A DNA stretch of 64,000 nucleotides, taken from SLFH01 sp050486265. Its GTDB lineage: Bacteria; Planctomycetota; Phycisphaerae; Phycisphaerales; UBA1924. The notes under the pieces are model-generated. The model saw only the letters and a program-made list of their open reading frames with translations. It was not told the DNA's origin and did not search any database. This document shows positions 1-10,200 of this stretch, in pieces (positions within the stretch are counted from its first letter, which is position 1; every line of letters begins with the position of its first letter). The translations under genes and the position numbers were made by a program. The stretch lies in NCBI GenBank assembly GCA_050486265.1, contig JBJHCY010000009.1, positions 1-64,000 of the forward strand, given 5' to 3'.

Positions 1-117
1 CATCAGTTCAAACGACTGCGGACGCGATGGGAGCGGCGCGGCGACATCCACGAGGCCTTCCTCACCCTGGCGGCCGCGTTCGTCTGCCAGAGGAAACTGA
101 TCAATCATGGGTTGTGA
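1..117 (+). CDS. IS5-like transposase, C-terminal end (partial)
   Basis: The window opens inside a reading frame of 38 codons ending in TGA. The visible end carries the order FKRLRTRWERR, then DIHEAFLTLA, then a short basic tail. This is the usual C-terminus of IS5-family DDE transposases, which end with an R-W-E-R-R / I-H-E-A-F-L block just after the catalytic glutamate helix. The catalytic residues lie outside the window, so activity cannot be judged. It sits about 120 bp upstream of a frameshifted secretin fragment, so the insertion may have removed that gene's 5' end. I could not identify the terminal inverted repeat. Confidence 0.6.
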   Translation, partial: HQFKRLRTRWERRGDIHEAFLTLAAAFVCQRKLINHGL

Positions 118-238
118 AACGAGGTCTAAAGTTGGTCCGATTGTGTGATCTCCGGCGAAATTGCTTTTCGATGACGGGAGGTCGGCAGGCTTATTCGTTG
201 GGTTTAGTGAAATGCAGCGAATGCAGGGATAGCGCAGA

Positions 239-785
239 TTGTCTGAGTATGACATGGGCCTCGCCCTTTGCCGCTTCCTCTCGCTCGGAGCGTCGGCGGG
301 GCAGGTCGAGCTGGCGCGGCTGGTCGACCTCGCCGCCCAGCGGCTCTCGCTCAACATTGAGTACGACGCGGCTGTCCTCCGCGGCAACGCCACCCTCCGC
401 CTGGACGCGGGGCTCTCTGACGACGAGCTCTGGACCCTGACCGGGCGCGTGCTGGCCTCGCGCGGGTTCACGACGGTGCGGGCCCCGGGCGAGGCGGCCT
501 ACAGCGTGGTGCGCCTGGCCGACGCCCCGAACCTCGCCGCGGCGATCGCAGAACTGCCCGGGTCCGAGGCTGGGGGGACGGGCGAGGCCCTCGTCTGCGA
601 GCGTTGCTCTCGCCCGACGGCGGCCCGCTGCCGGGCTACGCGAGCGTGCTGATCGAAACCCGCCACCGCACCGCCCGCGACCTCGCCGAACAACTCACCC
701 GAGTGCTCTCCCGCCCCGCCGGCACGGCGACCGCCGTGGGAGACCGCATGGTCCTCTTCGGCGATCTGACGCACCACGCGCGATG
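239..785 (+). pseudogene. GspD-like N-terminal fragment, frameshifted
   Basis: From about position 298 the translation (GQVELARLVDLA, ..NIEYDAAVLRG.., ..LSDDELWTLT.., ..RGFTTVRAPGEA..) is almost identical to the small gene ending at 33286 and clearly related to residues 55-130 of the gspD product. This corresponds to the N0/STN part of secretins. Around position 600 the frame is lost. The next frame continues the homology (GYASVLIETRHRTARDLAEQL, matching the FVSIVREARHRDAAFLVAAA stretch of GspD) and stops at 785. No signal peptide precedes the homology, unlike the 33.6 kb copy, so the 5' end is replaced, possibly by the adjacent IS. Probably non-functional. Confidence 0.6.
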
Positions 786-1010
786 AAGCGAACGCGACGC
801 CGTTCGATCTCAGTGGCTCGGTGACCAATAGCCGTATGTTCAAACGAGGCCTGATCACGCTCAAGACCACAGATCCAAGCGACACCCCTCATCCGATCAC
901 AAGTCGATCATTAACCAACCACAACGCAGCCGCCTTGACATTGTCATGGTCCCTCAAGCGGTCACCGCCAGTAATGGCAGCAATATGCCGATTACTCTCC
1001 ACAATACTTG

Positions 1011-1130
1011 CTATTATAGGACTTTTTAGTGTCGCCGAACGCCGCTTCCGGACAAACCGGACACCAGAAACATGGGTAACACGAAGCTTCGGAGACCAAA
1101 ACTCGTATACCTCCACCCTCTCCGTTAGTA
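1011..1130. repeat. Dispersed ~115-bp non-coding repeat, copy A
   Basis: This block begins TATTATAGGACT and ends CCCTCTCCGTTAGTA on the plus strand. It recurs at 33177-33291 in the same window orientation with the same order of conserved islands (GCCGAAC, CGGACAAA-CGGA, GAGACCA, CGTAT, CCTCTCCGTTAGTA). On the minus strand the TATTATAGG end reads CCTATAATA, a good -10-like hexamer. Both copies lie just past the end of a truncated minus-strand gene. The rest of the 786-1148 interval holds no gene that I can support. Confidence 0.5.
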
Positions 1131-1148
1131 CCGAACACAATCCATTAT

Positions 1149-1568
1149 TCAGAGCATAACGCTAAATCCGCAGGTTTTCCGGCGGATTTTTGCGTTTGGG
1201 TACGCTCCGTCGGTTTCAGAGCCCACGGTCTGGAGGACAAGCGAAGAACCCTGCGGGTCGCCGAGGGCCTCGTCCATGTCGTCGAGCGGGTCGACGAAGA
1301 CCTCCTGGATGCGGCGGACGCCGTCGTAGTAGAAGCGTTCCGAACGTAGTTGGCCCGTCGATGTCTGCGGGTCGGGGTAGGGCGACTGTGTTCTGACGAG
1401 GCGGCCGAGGGCGTCGTAGGTGTGGTGCTTGAGCAGCGAGCCGATCTGGACCTCGGGCCCGGGGCCGGAGGTGACTGTCGCGGCGTTGACCTGCACGAGC
1501 CTGTTCCATGCGTCGTACTGGTAGGCGTGATGGCCGTCGTGAATGAGGTTGCCCGCGCCGTCGGGTAC
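1149..1568 (-). pseudogene. RHS core remnant (third displaced piece)
   Basis: The minus-strand frame reads GAGNLIHDG, AYQYDAWNRLVQVNAA, HHTYDALGRLVRTQSPYPDP, RSERFYYDGVRRIQEVFVDP. This matches, in order, the region just before the collagen-like stretch of the large RHS protein encoded at 4206-13000. After SLVLQTVGSET the homology stops abruptly and about 20 unrelated residues lead to a stop. Both ends are therefore truncated and no start site is visible. It is the outermost of three partial copies lying downstream of the main gene, and its sequence (DDMDEAL) is closer to the second displaced copy than to the main gene. Confidence 0.7.
1159..1198 (+). terminator. Terminator-like hairpin
   Basis: AACGC pairs with GCGTT on the outside. 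Inside are AAATCCGC and GCGGATTT, then GG-TTTT-CC at the tip, and a short T run follows on the plus strand. It would end plus-strand transcription coming from the secretin fragment. It also overlaps the last codons of the RHS remnant on the other strand. Confidence 0.4.
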
Positions 1569-1756
1569 AGCATCAAGCCGAGACGCCGATGGCTGGCGAC
1601 GTCCGGTGATTATTGAGATTTCAAGGGTCGGCCTGGAGTACTCATGCTGCTAGCTTAATGCCGACCGATTTGACTGGAACAGGATCGTCAGCGCCGTATC
1701 GTGGGCGTTTATCTGCGACAGTATTCTGATGTCAACGGGATACTATCGATTGCAAT

Positions 1757-2140
1757 CTAACGGCCATCGGGTTTGATCGAGTCGAGAAGTTTGCGAGCGG
1801 GTCCGTATGTAGGCGTTCGTTCCAACACATCGTTAAGGATGCGAATGGCCTCGTTGGCTAGGCCTCTGTCTAGGAGACTCGATGCGTAGGCGGTTGCAAT
1901 TTGATTGTGGCGATACGATAGTCGATAGGCGGTCTCGATCCATGTGTGCGATTCTTCTTTGCGATCTAAGTGACGGAGTATCTCACTGATCCTGAATGCC
2001 GTTGTTGCGTGCGGCTCGGCGTCCCATGACATTAGGAAGAAGGTGATCGCATCTTGCCACTGGCCATTATCAAGAAGGCCCATGGCGTCATAGTAAAGTT
2101 GTTGACTGCGAGAATAGTCCATGCTTTCGCTAGATTCCAT
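1757..2140 (-). CDS. Small helical protein, candidate immunity protein for the displaced RHS tip
   Basis: A 127-residue acidic protein without signal peptide or membrane segment. It is rich in helix and shows TPR-like spacing (SQQLYYDAMGLLDNGQWQDA, then a repeat near TAYASSLLDRGLANEA), so a small tetratricopeptide-type fold is likely. Its ATG overlaps the last codons of the displaced RHS toxin tip by about 11 bases, the tight coupling typical of toxin-immunity pairs. The immunity role is inferred from position only; I do not recognise the family. The alternative is a generic TPR adaptor. Confidence 0.55.
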   Translation of the reverse strand: MESSESMDYSRSQQLYYDAMGLLDNGQWQDAITFFLMSWDAEPHATTAFRISEILRHLDRKEESHTWIETAYRLSYRHNQIATAYASSLLDRGLANEAIRILNDVLERTPTYGPARKLLDSIKPDGR

Positions 2141-3587
2141 ATCTTATCCTGACTGATGTCAGACGAACAATCCTGTTGATTCTATTTCGAACACGCTTGG
2201 GGACTTCTGAAGGGCGCATCAGCTTATTGTTTCCTCGGTGTGCTTTATCCCACGCACCCTTGCCGTTGACTTTTGCCACCTCTGTACTTCCGCTATAGAT
2301 GTGGATGTGAAACCCACCGGCGTTCGGATGCACTCCTTTGGTGTCAATGCGGTATGTCCATCCATTGGGAAGCTGACCACCTGATTGCACCTTGGGAGAT
2401 TTAAATCGAGTGTTCTGTCTAGGCGCGCGCGACGCGCGGTTGGCACCCGCAAAGGCGTCCAGTGGATTGATGACATAGTCACCGATTCCGATTCCGAAAG
2501 AATCGTAGACACCCTGTCCAAGCGACATGGCAACCCAACTGTTGTCGAGTCGGCTGTGCATGTCATCGGGCATGCTCCAATCGAGTGCCCAATCTGCGTC
2601 CCACAATTGATTCGCGGCGTATTCGCCAACCATTGATGCTGCAGCACCCCCGATCATAGCGCTTGGACCCGGAATCAGGAAGCTCGTCATCCCGATGAAA
2701 AGTCCCATCGGATCGCTGTTCGCGATGGGGTTGGAGCCGACATATGCGTAGAGATTCGCCCCATCGGTGTAGCGGCCGTCGAGATTGAAGAGGTCGATGC
2801 CGGCAGTCAGCGAGCTGCCGTGGTGGTACTCGTTCGCCAGCAACACCATCGCCGTGGCGTTGGGGTCTTTCTGGAGAAATCTGCCCAGTTCGGGGTGGGC
2901 GGTCCGGTTGCGGTTGTGGTAGAGGATTCGGGCGTTGGCCGTCAGCCGCGGGGCGTCGACCGCGGCGTCCAGTCGGTCAACGAACAGGCCCTTGTGGCCC
3001 ACTCTGAGCGAGGGCAGTTCCTGGAGGATGGTGTCGGCGGCGACGACCTTGCCGTAGGGGTCGTAGACCCATTCGGCGACGACGCGGGGGGCGCCGTCAA
3101 CACCGCCTAAGTCCAGCAGCGCGATCGCGTCGGCGCCCTGGTCCTGCACCGGCCACGACGGCAGGCCGTGGCGGTCGTACTGGGCGAGGAGCTCGTCGAG
3201 GCCGCGGTCTCCGGGGCCCCAGATGTACTCGCGGTCGAGCCAGCGGTCGGGACCGCCCGGCCCTCCCGGCCCGCCGGGGTCGCCAGGTTCACCGGGCTCG
3301 CCAGGCTCGCCGGGGTCTCCCGGGTCGCCGGGATCTTCGTCGTCTTCGCCGGTCTGCGCCATCTCGAAGACGGCGGGGGCTGACTTGCCGTCGAGCTCGT
3401 AGGTTTCAGCGCCGACGGTCTGGAGGACGAGCGAGGAACCCTGCGGGTCGCCGAGGGCTTCGTCCATGTCGTCGAGCGGGTCGACGAAGACTTCCTGGAT
3501 GCGGCGGACGCCGTCGTAGTAGAAGCGTTCGGAACGCAGCTGGCCGTTGGAGGTTTGCGGGTCGGGGTGGGGCGACTGGGTTCTGAA
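2130..3587 (-). pseudogene. Displaced RHS C-terminal tip with toxin domain (silent cassette)
   Basis: The frame starts abruptly at TQSPHPDPQTS, inside the RHS core, and is nearly identical to the main RHS protein from there to the NPLDAFA motif. It includes the collagen-like G-D-P/G-E-P stretch, ANLYAYVGSNP and the SDPMGLF boundary. After NPLDAFAGANRA the sequence diverges completely from the main gene into a basic ~105-residue tail. That tail contains GGFHIHIYSG, GAWDKAHRG and a lysine/arginine-rich helix, and I infer it is a toxin, perhaps a nuclease. There is no start codon with a ribosome binding site at the 5' edge, so it is probably unexpressed until recombined onto the main gene. It is directly followed by the candidate immunity gene. 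Confidence 0.75.
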
Positions 3588-3683
3588 GACGGCTCTCGAG
3601 AAGCGTCAGTTGCGCAATATTCGGTTATTCAAAGTGTGGCTCAGTTTGCGGGGTTGTTCATGGATCTTTGTGGATTTCTATAG

Positions 3684-4199
3684 CTACTCGCTGCGGACGG
3701 GCCAGCCGGGTGGCGGCTCATTACGAAATCGCCTATAGAGAAACTCGGGTCCGGGTCTAGCAAAGCCACTCGACTGTTCCCATCCCGGCATAATCTCATT
3801 GAACATCTGATACTGCATTCGAACGACATCAATGGATACGCATTCGCATAAAAAGACTGGTTTGCCGTGGCGTGGTGCCGGATCTGACGAATAATCGCCA
3901 TGCAAAATTACCTCATGCCGGCCGTCATCGAGTAGCCTGTGCTGCATTTGTCCCACACGCCACTCGGGGTGGTAATGGAGATCCGTTGGATCGTCGTCTT
4001 GGCGCTTTTCAAAGGAGATGTACATCTTCGTGCATTCGATAAAACTGACACGATATCCTGCCAAAACCTGTTCGCTGTGGTCGATGTGATCTGAAATGAC
4101 ATACAGCGATATGGCGTGATACCACCTAGACAAATCGATATCAATGACTGTTGAAGTGTCAAAGATTTTTGATGCAATCTGATGTGCAGGAGCTTTCAA
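3684..4199 (-). CDS. Candidate immunity protein for the main RHS toxin
   Basis: A 171-residue cytosolic-looking protein beginning six bases after the stop of the large RHS gene. It is rich in His, Asp and aromatic residues (SRWYHAISLYVISDHIDHSEQ, LHYHPEW, VILHGDYSSD) and has a beta-rich composition without membrane segments. I do not recognise a family. The placement immediately downstream of the variable toxin tip and the lack of resemblance to the second candidate immunity protein (1757-2140) are what is expected of a cognate immunity gene. That role is inferred. Confidence 0.5.
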   Translation of the reverse strand: MKAPAHQIASKIFDTSTVIDIDLSRWYHAISLYVISDHIDHSEQVLAGYRVSFIECTKMYISFEKRQDDDPTDLHYHPEWRVGQMQHRLLDDGRHEVILHGDYSSDPAPRHGKPVFLCECVSIDVVRMQYQMFNEIMPGWEQSSGFARPGPEFLYRRFRNEPPPGWPVRSE

Positions 4200-4205
4200 G
4201 GCGGT

Positions 4206-7200
4206 TCACCTTCTTGCGGGAATGTGTGCTTGCGGGGAGTTGCGAGGCACTTGAATCCCGTGTTGGCTGTAGCTCTTTGTGTCTTTGCCGATAACATGCC
4301 AGTGCGGAGTCTCTTTATATCTTCCATGCAAGCTGCCAGTAGAATTTTGGGGCCGTTCCTTGCGCTTGCCAGAGCCCCGATGGAACAACACTGTAGTCTT
4401 CAATCTGGGGTGTTCGAATGTGGATCTGCCACCGCGAACATCATGAGATTTTAGAACAAAACCCTTTTCGAGCAGCGAGCGACGGCCCTGTGCGAATGAT
4501 GTGTGAGCCAACTGCGGAACACCTAATGCCTTGAGATTGCGTTGTCCAACGGACTTTCGTCCTCCGCCCTTCTGGAGCGCGGGCAGCCGGGCTGCGAAAG
4601 CATCAAGCGGATTAAATCCATGTCCGTAAATTGGATCTGCAATATAGAAAGAATCATAGACGCCACGGGCCAGTGCGTACGAGATCCATGAGTTGTCGTT
4701 TCTTGTATGCCAATCATCGCCAGCACTCCAGTCAAGGGCCCATTCGACATCCCACTCCTGATTCGCGGCATACTCGCTGACAAGAGAGGAAAGCGCTCCC
4801 GTAATCATAGCCCCTGGCCCCGGCGCCAGGAAGCTCGCCATCCCAATGAACAGCCCCATCGGATCACTGTTCGCCATAGGGTTGGTGCCGAGGTAGGCGT
4901 AGAGATTTGCTCCGTCGGTGAAGCGGCCATCGAGATCGAACGGATTGATGGCGATGCCCAACGCACTGCCGTGGTAGGACTGGCTCGCCAGCAGCACCAT
5001 CGCCGTGGCGTTGGGGTCCTTCTGGAGGAACCTGCCCAGGTCGGGATGGACTGTCCGGTTGCGGTTGTGGTAGAGGATTCGGGCGTTGGTCACCAGCCGC
5101 GGGGCGTCGACCGCGGCGTCCAGACGGTCAACGAACAGGCCCTTGTGGCCGACTCTGAGCGACGGGAGTTCCTGGAGGATGGTGTCGGCAGCGACGACCT
5201 TGCCGTAGGGGTCGTAGACCCATTCGGCGACGACGCGGGGGGCGCCGTCAACACCGCCTAAGTCCAGGAGCGCGATCGCGTCGGCGCCCTGGTCCTGCAC
5301 GGGCCAGGAGGGCAGGGCGTGGCGGTCGTACTGGGCGAGCAGTTCGTCGAGGCCGCGGTCGCCGGGGCCCCAGATGTACTCGCGGTCGAGCCAGCGGTCG
5401 GGCGTGCCCGGATCGCCGGGGTCGCCCGGGTCGCCTGGGTCTTCGTCGTCCTCGCCCGTCTGCGCCATCTCGAAGACGGCGGGAGCGGTCTTGCCGTCGA
5501 GTTCGTAGGCTTCGGACCCGAGCGTTTGAAGAACGAGCGAAGAACCCTGCGGGTCGCCCATCGCCTCCTCGACCTCTTCGAGCGGGTCGACGAAGACTTC
5601 CTGGATGCGGCGGACGCCGTCGTAGTAGAAGCGTTCGGAGCGCAGCTGACCCGTCGATGTCTGCGGGTCGGGGTAGGGCGACTGGGTTCTGACGAGGCGG
5701 CCGAGGGCGTCGTAGGTATGGTGCTTGATCAGCTCGCCGACAACAAGAACCTCGATCTCTCCTTGGAGAGGGTCCTGGTGCGGGATCGTGTCCATGGTCG
5801 CGGCGTTGACCTGGACGAGCCTGTTCCACGCGTCGTACTGGTAGGCGTAACCGCCGTCGAAGATGAGGTTGCCGGCGTCGTCGTAGATCGGCTCGGTGTT
5901 CCCGGCCGGCGAGTTGACCGAGTCGTGTTCGAGCACGGCGATGCGGTTGCGGGCGTCGGGCGTGTGCCTGAAGTACTCGACCGGGTCGCTGCCGTTGAGG
6001 ATCTCGCGTTCGATCCAATTACCTAAAAGATCGAACTCCCATTCGTCGGCGCGGACGAAGCTCGTCCCCGAGCCCGTCGTCTGCTCGCTGAGCCACGCGG
6101 TGAGCCGGTTGAACGGGTCGTACGCGTTGGTCTCGTCGCGCGTGTCGGTGGGCGAGGCGGCGCCCGGCCGCGGCGTCCGCACCGAGCTTGTGCGATTGCC
6201 CGCGATGTCGTACGCGTATTCGAGGTTGACCAGCGAGGGGCCGGTCGCGCCGGATGTCGTGCGCTCGTTGTACGCGAGCTCGGTCACGCGGCCGAAGCGG
6301 TCGAGCCCGTGCAGGCCGATGCCTGTCGAGAGCGAGCCGGGATCATCGACGAGGCCGAAGCCCTGGAGGATCCTGTCGTCGCCGCGGGACATCCACGCGC
6401 GGCGGCTTGATCCGACATGCCCGAACCGGGCGACCTCGGCGACCGGGCCCTTGTCAGTGGCGATCGAGGTGAGGCGGCCGAGCCTGTCGTCGAGCGAGTC
6501 GGCGACGCCGTAGTGAAACGAGACGGTCCTCGCGGCCGACGGCGGCCCGTTCGGCGGCGCCGGGTACAGCATCGAGCCGAGGCGCCGGTGGCCTGCCACG
6601 CCGGTGGTTGTATTGGTGTGGCGGACATCCCACGAGTAGGAGGTGCGGGGCGTATTGACGCCGATATCGAGTCCGATGGACTGCCAGTCGGCGGCGAGGT
6701 CGCCGCGCTCGTCGAACTCGACCTTGTTGTGCGAGACGAGGACGCCGCCGGACTTCTTGGTCCAGGCCTTGGCCTCGAACGACCGCGTGTCGTCGTGGTA
6801 GGTGTACTCGATGTAGCCGATCCGGTCGGAGGGGGCCTGGAGGTTGGGCAGGAGCGTGCCGGTCGGGTAGCCCGAGGCGAACGCGCCGGCGCCGTTGTAG
6901 TGGCCGACTTCGAGCGATGCAAGGCGTCCGAACTCGTCGTGGCGGTAGCGGATGGTGATGCCGCGGGCGTCGATGCGCTCGGCGACGCGCCCCTGGAAGT
7001 CGTAGCGGAGGGAGATGCTGGGGTTCGCAGACGCCTCGTTGGCGGTGTCGAGGCTGGGCATGCGGAGCGATTTAACATGCTCGCCGTGGCGGCTGACGAC
7101 GCTCCAGCCGGTGTTGTCGGGCCCGACATCGACGACCTCGGCGCCCCAGTCGTTGGCGGCGCTGGCGCCGAAGTCGACGACGGTGCGTTGGAGGGCCGTG

Positions 7201-10200
7201 CCGCTGGAGTCGGGGTCGGCGATGATCTCGGCGAGACGGCCGAAGCGGTAGACATAATCTGTGCGGCGTTGCTCGGCGACTGGCGCGAAGTAGTTTTCGA
7301 TCTTGGAGGCGACGCGCTTCAGGCCGGTGTAGGTGTAGCGGGTGACGAAGTATTCGGCTACCGTGCCTGTGCCGTCGCCGATGGTCTGGGCGACGAAGTC
7401 CTGGTTGCCGTCGCGGTCGTAGCTGTAAATGGTGAGTGGGATGTTGTTGGGAACATCCTGGCGATCGATTGTTTGGGTGTCCGGCAAGATCTCCGGGCGT
7501 TCGGTGGGATCGAAGTTCCAGCCCAGTTGTGGCTCGTTGCCGTCGGAGATGAACCCCGAGCGCTGCGTCCCCAGCTCGGCCGTGGCGACGAGGCGGTTCT
7601 GCACATCGTGCCAATTGAGCGTGGTGGACCGGACGGCGTTGTGGAAACCGAGCTTGTTGTCCGCCGGCGAGAGCGACGCGGCGTCGACCACGCGTTCCCA
7701 GCGGTGGACCTCTTGGACATTGTTGTCTTCGTCGTAGACATAGTCGGTGCGGGCGACTTCGAGCTCGTAGTCGATCGGGGCGCCCGAGCCGCGCGGGACG
7801 ACGGTTGCGCTGCTGATGACGCGCCCGAGACCGTCGAGATCGGAGATCTGCACGCCGCTGTTGGGCCGCTGCTGGAAGACGGTCTGCCCGCCGAAGCCGG
7901 TGTACTGGAAGTCGGCGTGGAACGGCGGCTCGCCCAGGCCGTCCCAGGAGACATCGTACTCGCGTCGCTCGGTCATCTGCCCGTCGGGGCCGTAGCGCAT
8001 CTCGACGACCGACAGCGGCCTGATGCCTGCACCTTGGATGAAGTCCGCCGCGCTCGGGAGCGACTGGTTCGGCCCGAACTGCGTCGGGTCGAGGCCGCCG
8101 AGGCTGAGCGCTGCGCCGGGGCCGTAGGTAACGGTGAAGCGTGCACGGTCGGCGTGGTCGAGGACGGTGATGGTGGTGGAGAGTCGTTCGGCGCCGTCGT
8201 GCGGGTCGCCCTGGGCGAAGACATCGACGCGGACGGGGCGCATGCGCCAGTCGTAGCGGGTCCATGTGGCCTGGCCGTGCGGGTCGCTCTCGGGCGGCGC
8301 GTCGTAGGGGTACCAGTGCCAGTTGTCCTGGAAGCTCTGGTTGGTGTTGTAGGTGCGGACGAGGGTGGGCTGCCACGCGTCGTTGGGAGAGATGCCGTAC
8401 TCGGTGCGCTCGACGAGGACAAGGTTGTTGTCGACGCCCTGGGGGATCTGGCCGGGGTAGTTCGGGTCGGGCTGGCCGAGCCATTTGTCGTCGATCGTGC
8501 CGACATAACGCCGGAGGTTCTGGCCGAGCGAGTTGCGGATGACGCGGGTGATCGTGCCGTCCATGTCGCGGGTGCGGAAGACCTCGCCGAGGTCGTTGAC
8601 CTGCTGGAAGCCGACGGGCGCGAGCACGCCGTCGACATTGCGCTCGAAGATCTTGGCGTCGGTGAGTTTGCCGTACTGATTCGGGAGGACCTTTTTCTCG
8701 GCGAGGGGGACGAAGTAGGGCTGGTCTTTTTGGTGGCTGTTAGCAAGAAATAGCTCATCGATGTACGCGTCACCGATCAGTGTGCAGTCCTTGGGATCGT
8801 TGGGATCTTGACCGGACAGGAACTCGACGCGCTTCGTCGAGGTCGGCTGCCCTGTCGCGCTGAGACCGGGATATTCGTGGACCTCGCCGGTGCTGCGGGC
8901 AACCCAGCGGTCACCAACCTTTTCAAGATCATTCAAGATGAAAACCCGGAGGAACCAGGGATCCTCGTGGTGGCCGACATCCCATTCGTCGCATGGGCCG
9001 GCGCCCGGCGAGACACGATTGTCTTGTGGGTTGACTGGTTCTTCCGGCGCCGGCGCGATCATGACATCACGCCTCGCCCAGCGACGACCATTGGGGAAGT
9101 AGATGTCAGTGAGCGTAGACCCGTTGTACTCGTAGTAGGTGACATACTCGAGAGGGTTATCGCCGCTGGCGGGAAGTCTGGACCAGCCGGAGGCGACGGG
9201 CCAGTCCGGAACCTCCACCGGCTTACCGTGGGAAGATGTCAAGCTTGCATTGGCAACAGCGTCTACGACGGAGTACTTCAGTTGGCTTCCCTCGTAGTTC
9301 GTGTAGGTGAAGATGAGGCGTTCGAGAGGATCGTTGCCGGTGCCGCTGACAGGCAACGACCATTCCTTGACCAGCCCCTCGGCGGACCAGTTGCTCATTC
9401 CGGTATCGGGGTCGAAGAACTGGGCTTGGACGGGGTAGTACCAATCCTGGTTGTTCGGCTCGTGGTCGTCCTGCGGCCTCAGGTGGCGCGGCGGGCCGAC
9501 CTGGAGCCGCATCAAGAGCGGCCACTCGGTGACAGGAAGATCCTCCGCGCTGTCGGGCTCGTCCCGCAGAACGACTGTCTGATGGACCGCGAACTCAGTC
9601 GGTTCGAATTGATCGAAGTCGGCGAGCTTGGTCGGGTTCGGCGTAAGGAACTGGACCGTCGCGACCGGATCGGTGGGCGTGAATTCGTCGTAGAAGGTCT
9701 GGAGCGTGTAGTACTTCGTGCCGTTCTCGCCTTGCTTGACGCCCTCGGCGATCTTCTGGATCCGGGACCGCCAGGGGATCGGCGGGACATCGCCGGTGCT
9801 GTTGTCGTCGGCCCAGTCGTACTCGAAGAAGTGGATGAGGCCCTCGGTTTCTTTGGTTCCACTAAGCTCCGCCGCGGACCAGCCGACGGAGCGGCGCTCG
9901 ACAAGCAGGAGTTCGTCCAGGAAGGACTCGATCTGTTTGAGCTTCTGTTCGAGAACTGCGGGATCTTGCGGGGGCAGGTTCGGATCGCTCTGGCCTACCT
10001 CGCCGATCAACTGGGTCTCAACACCAGGAAACATGTCGGCCACTCGTTCGTAAATATACTGCTCGCCCAAGCCGCCGCCGCTGACGAGCACATCGTCAGC
10101 GGTAAACTCCCAGAGTTTGTCGCTGAGGACATAACCCGCGGCGTTCATTTTCACGACGCGACGGCTGATCTGTCCGGCCTTGGTCGCATAGGGCCCCGTA

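Noticed and set aside
889..1140. An 83-codon minus-strand frame over the ~115-bp repeat
   Set aside because: The second copy of the repeat has stops in the same frame, so coding is not conserved.
1153..1200. Integron attC site, suggested by the AACGC..GCGTT hairpin
   Set aside because: The end boxes do not fit RYYYAAC/GTTRRRY on both sides, the element is short, and no integrase is present.
6417..8753. A 778-codon plus-strand frame of Val/Gly/Asp-rich sequence
   Set aside because: It is the complement of the RHS repeat region; the minus-strand frame has clear YD repeats.
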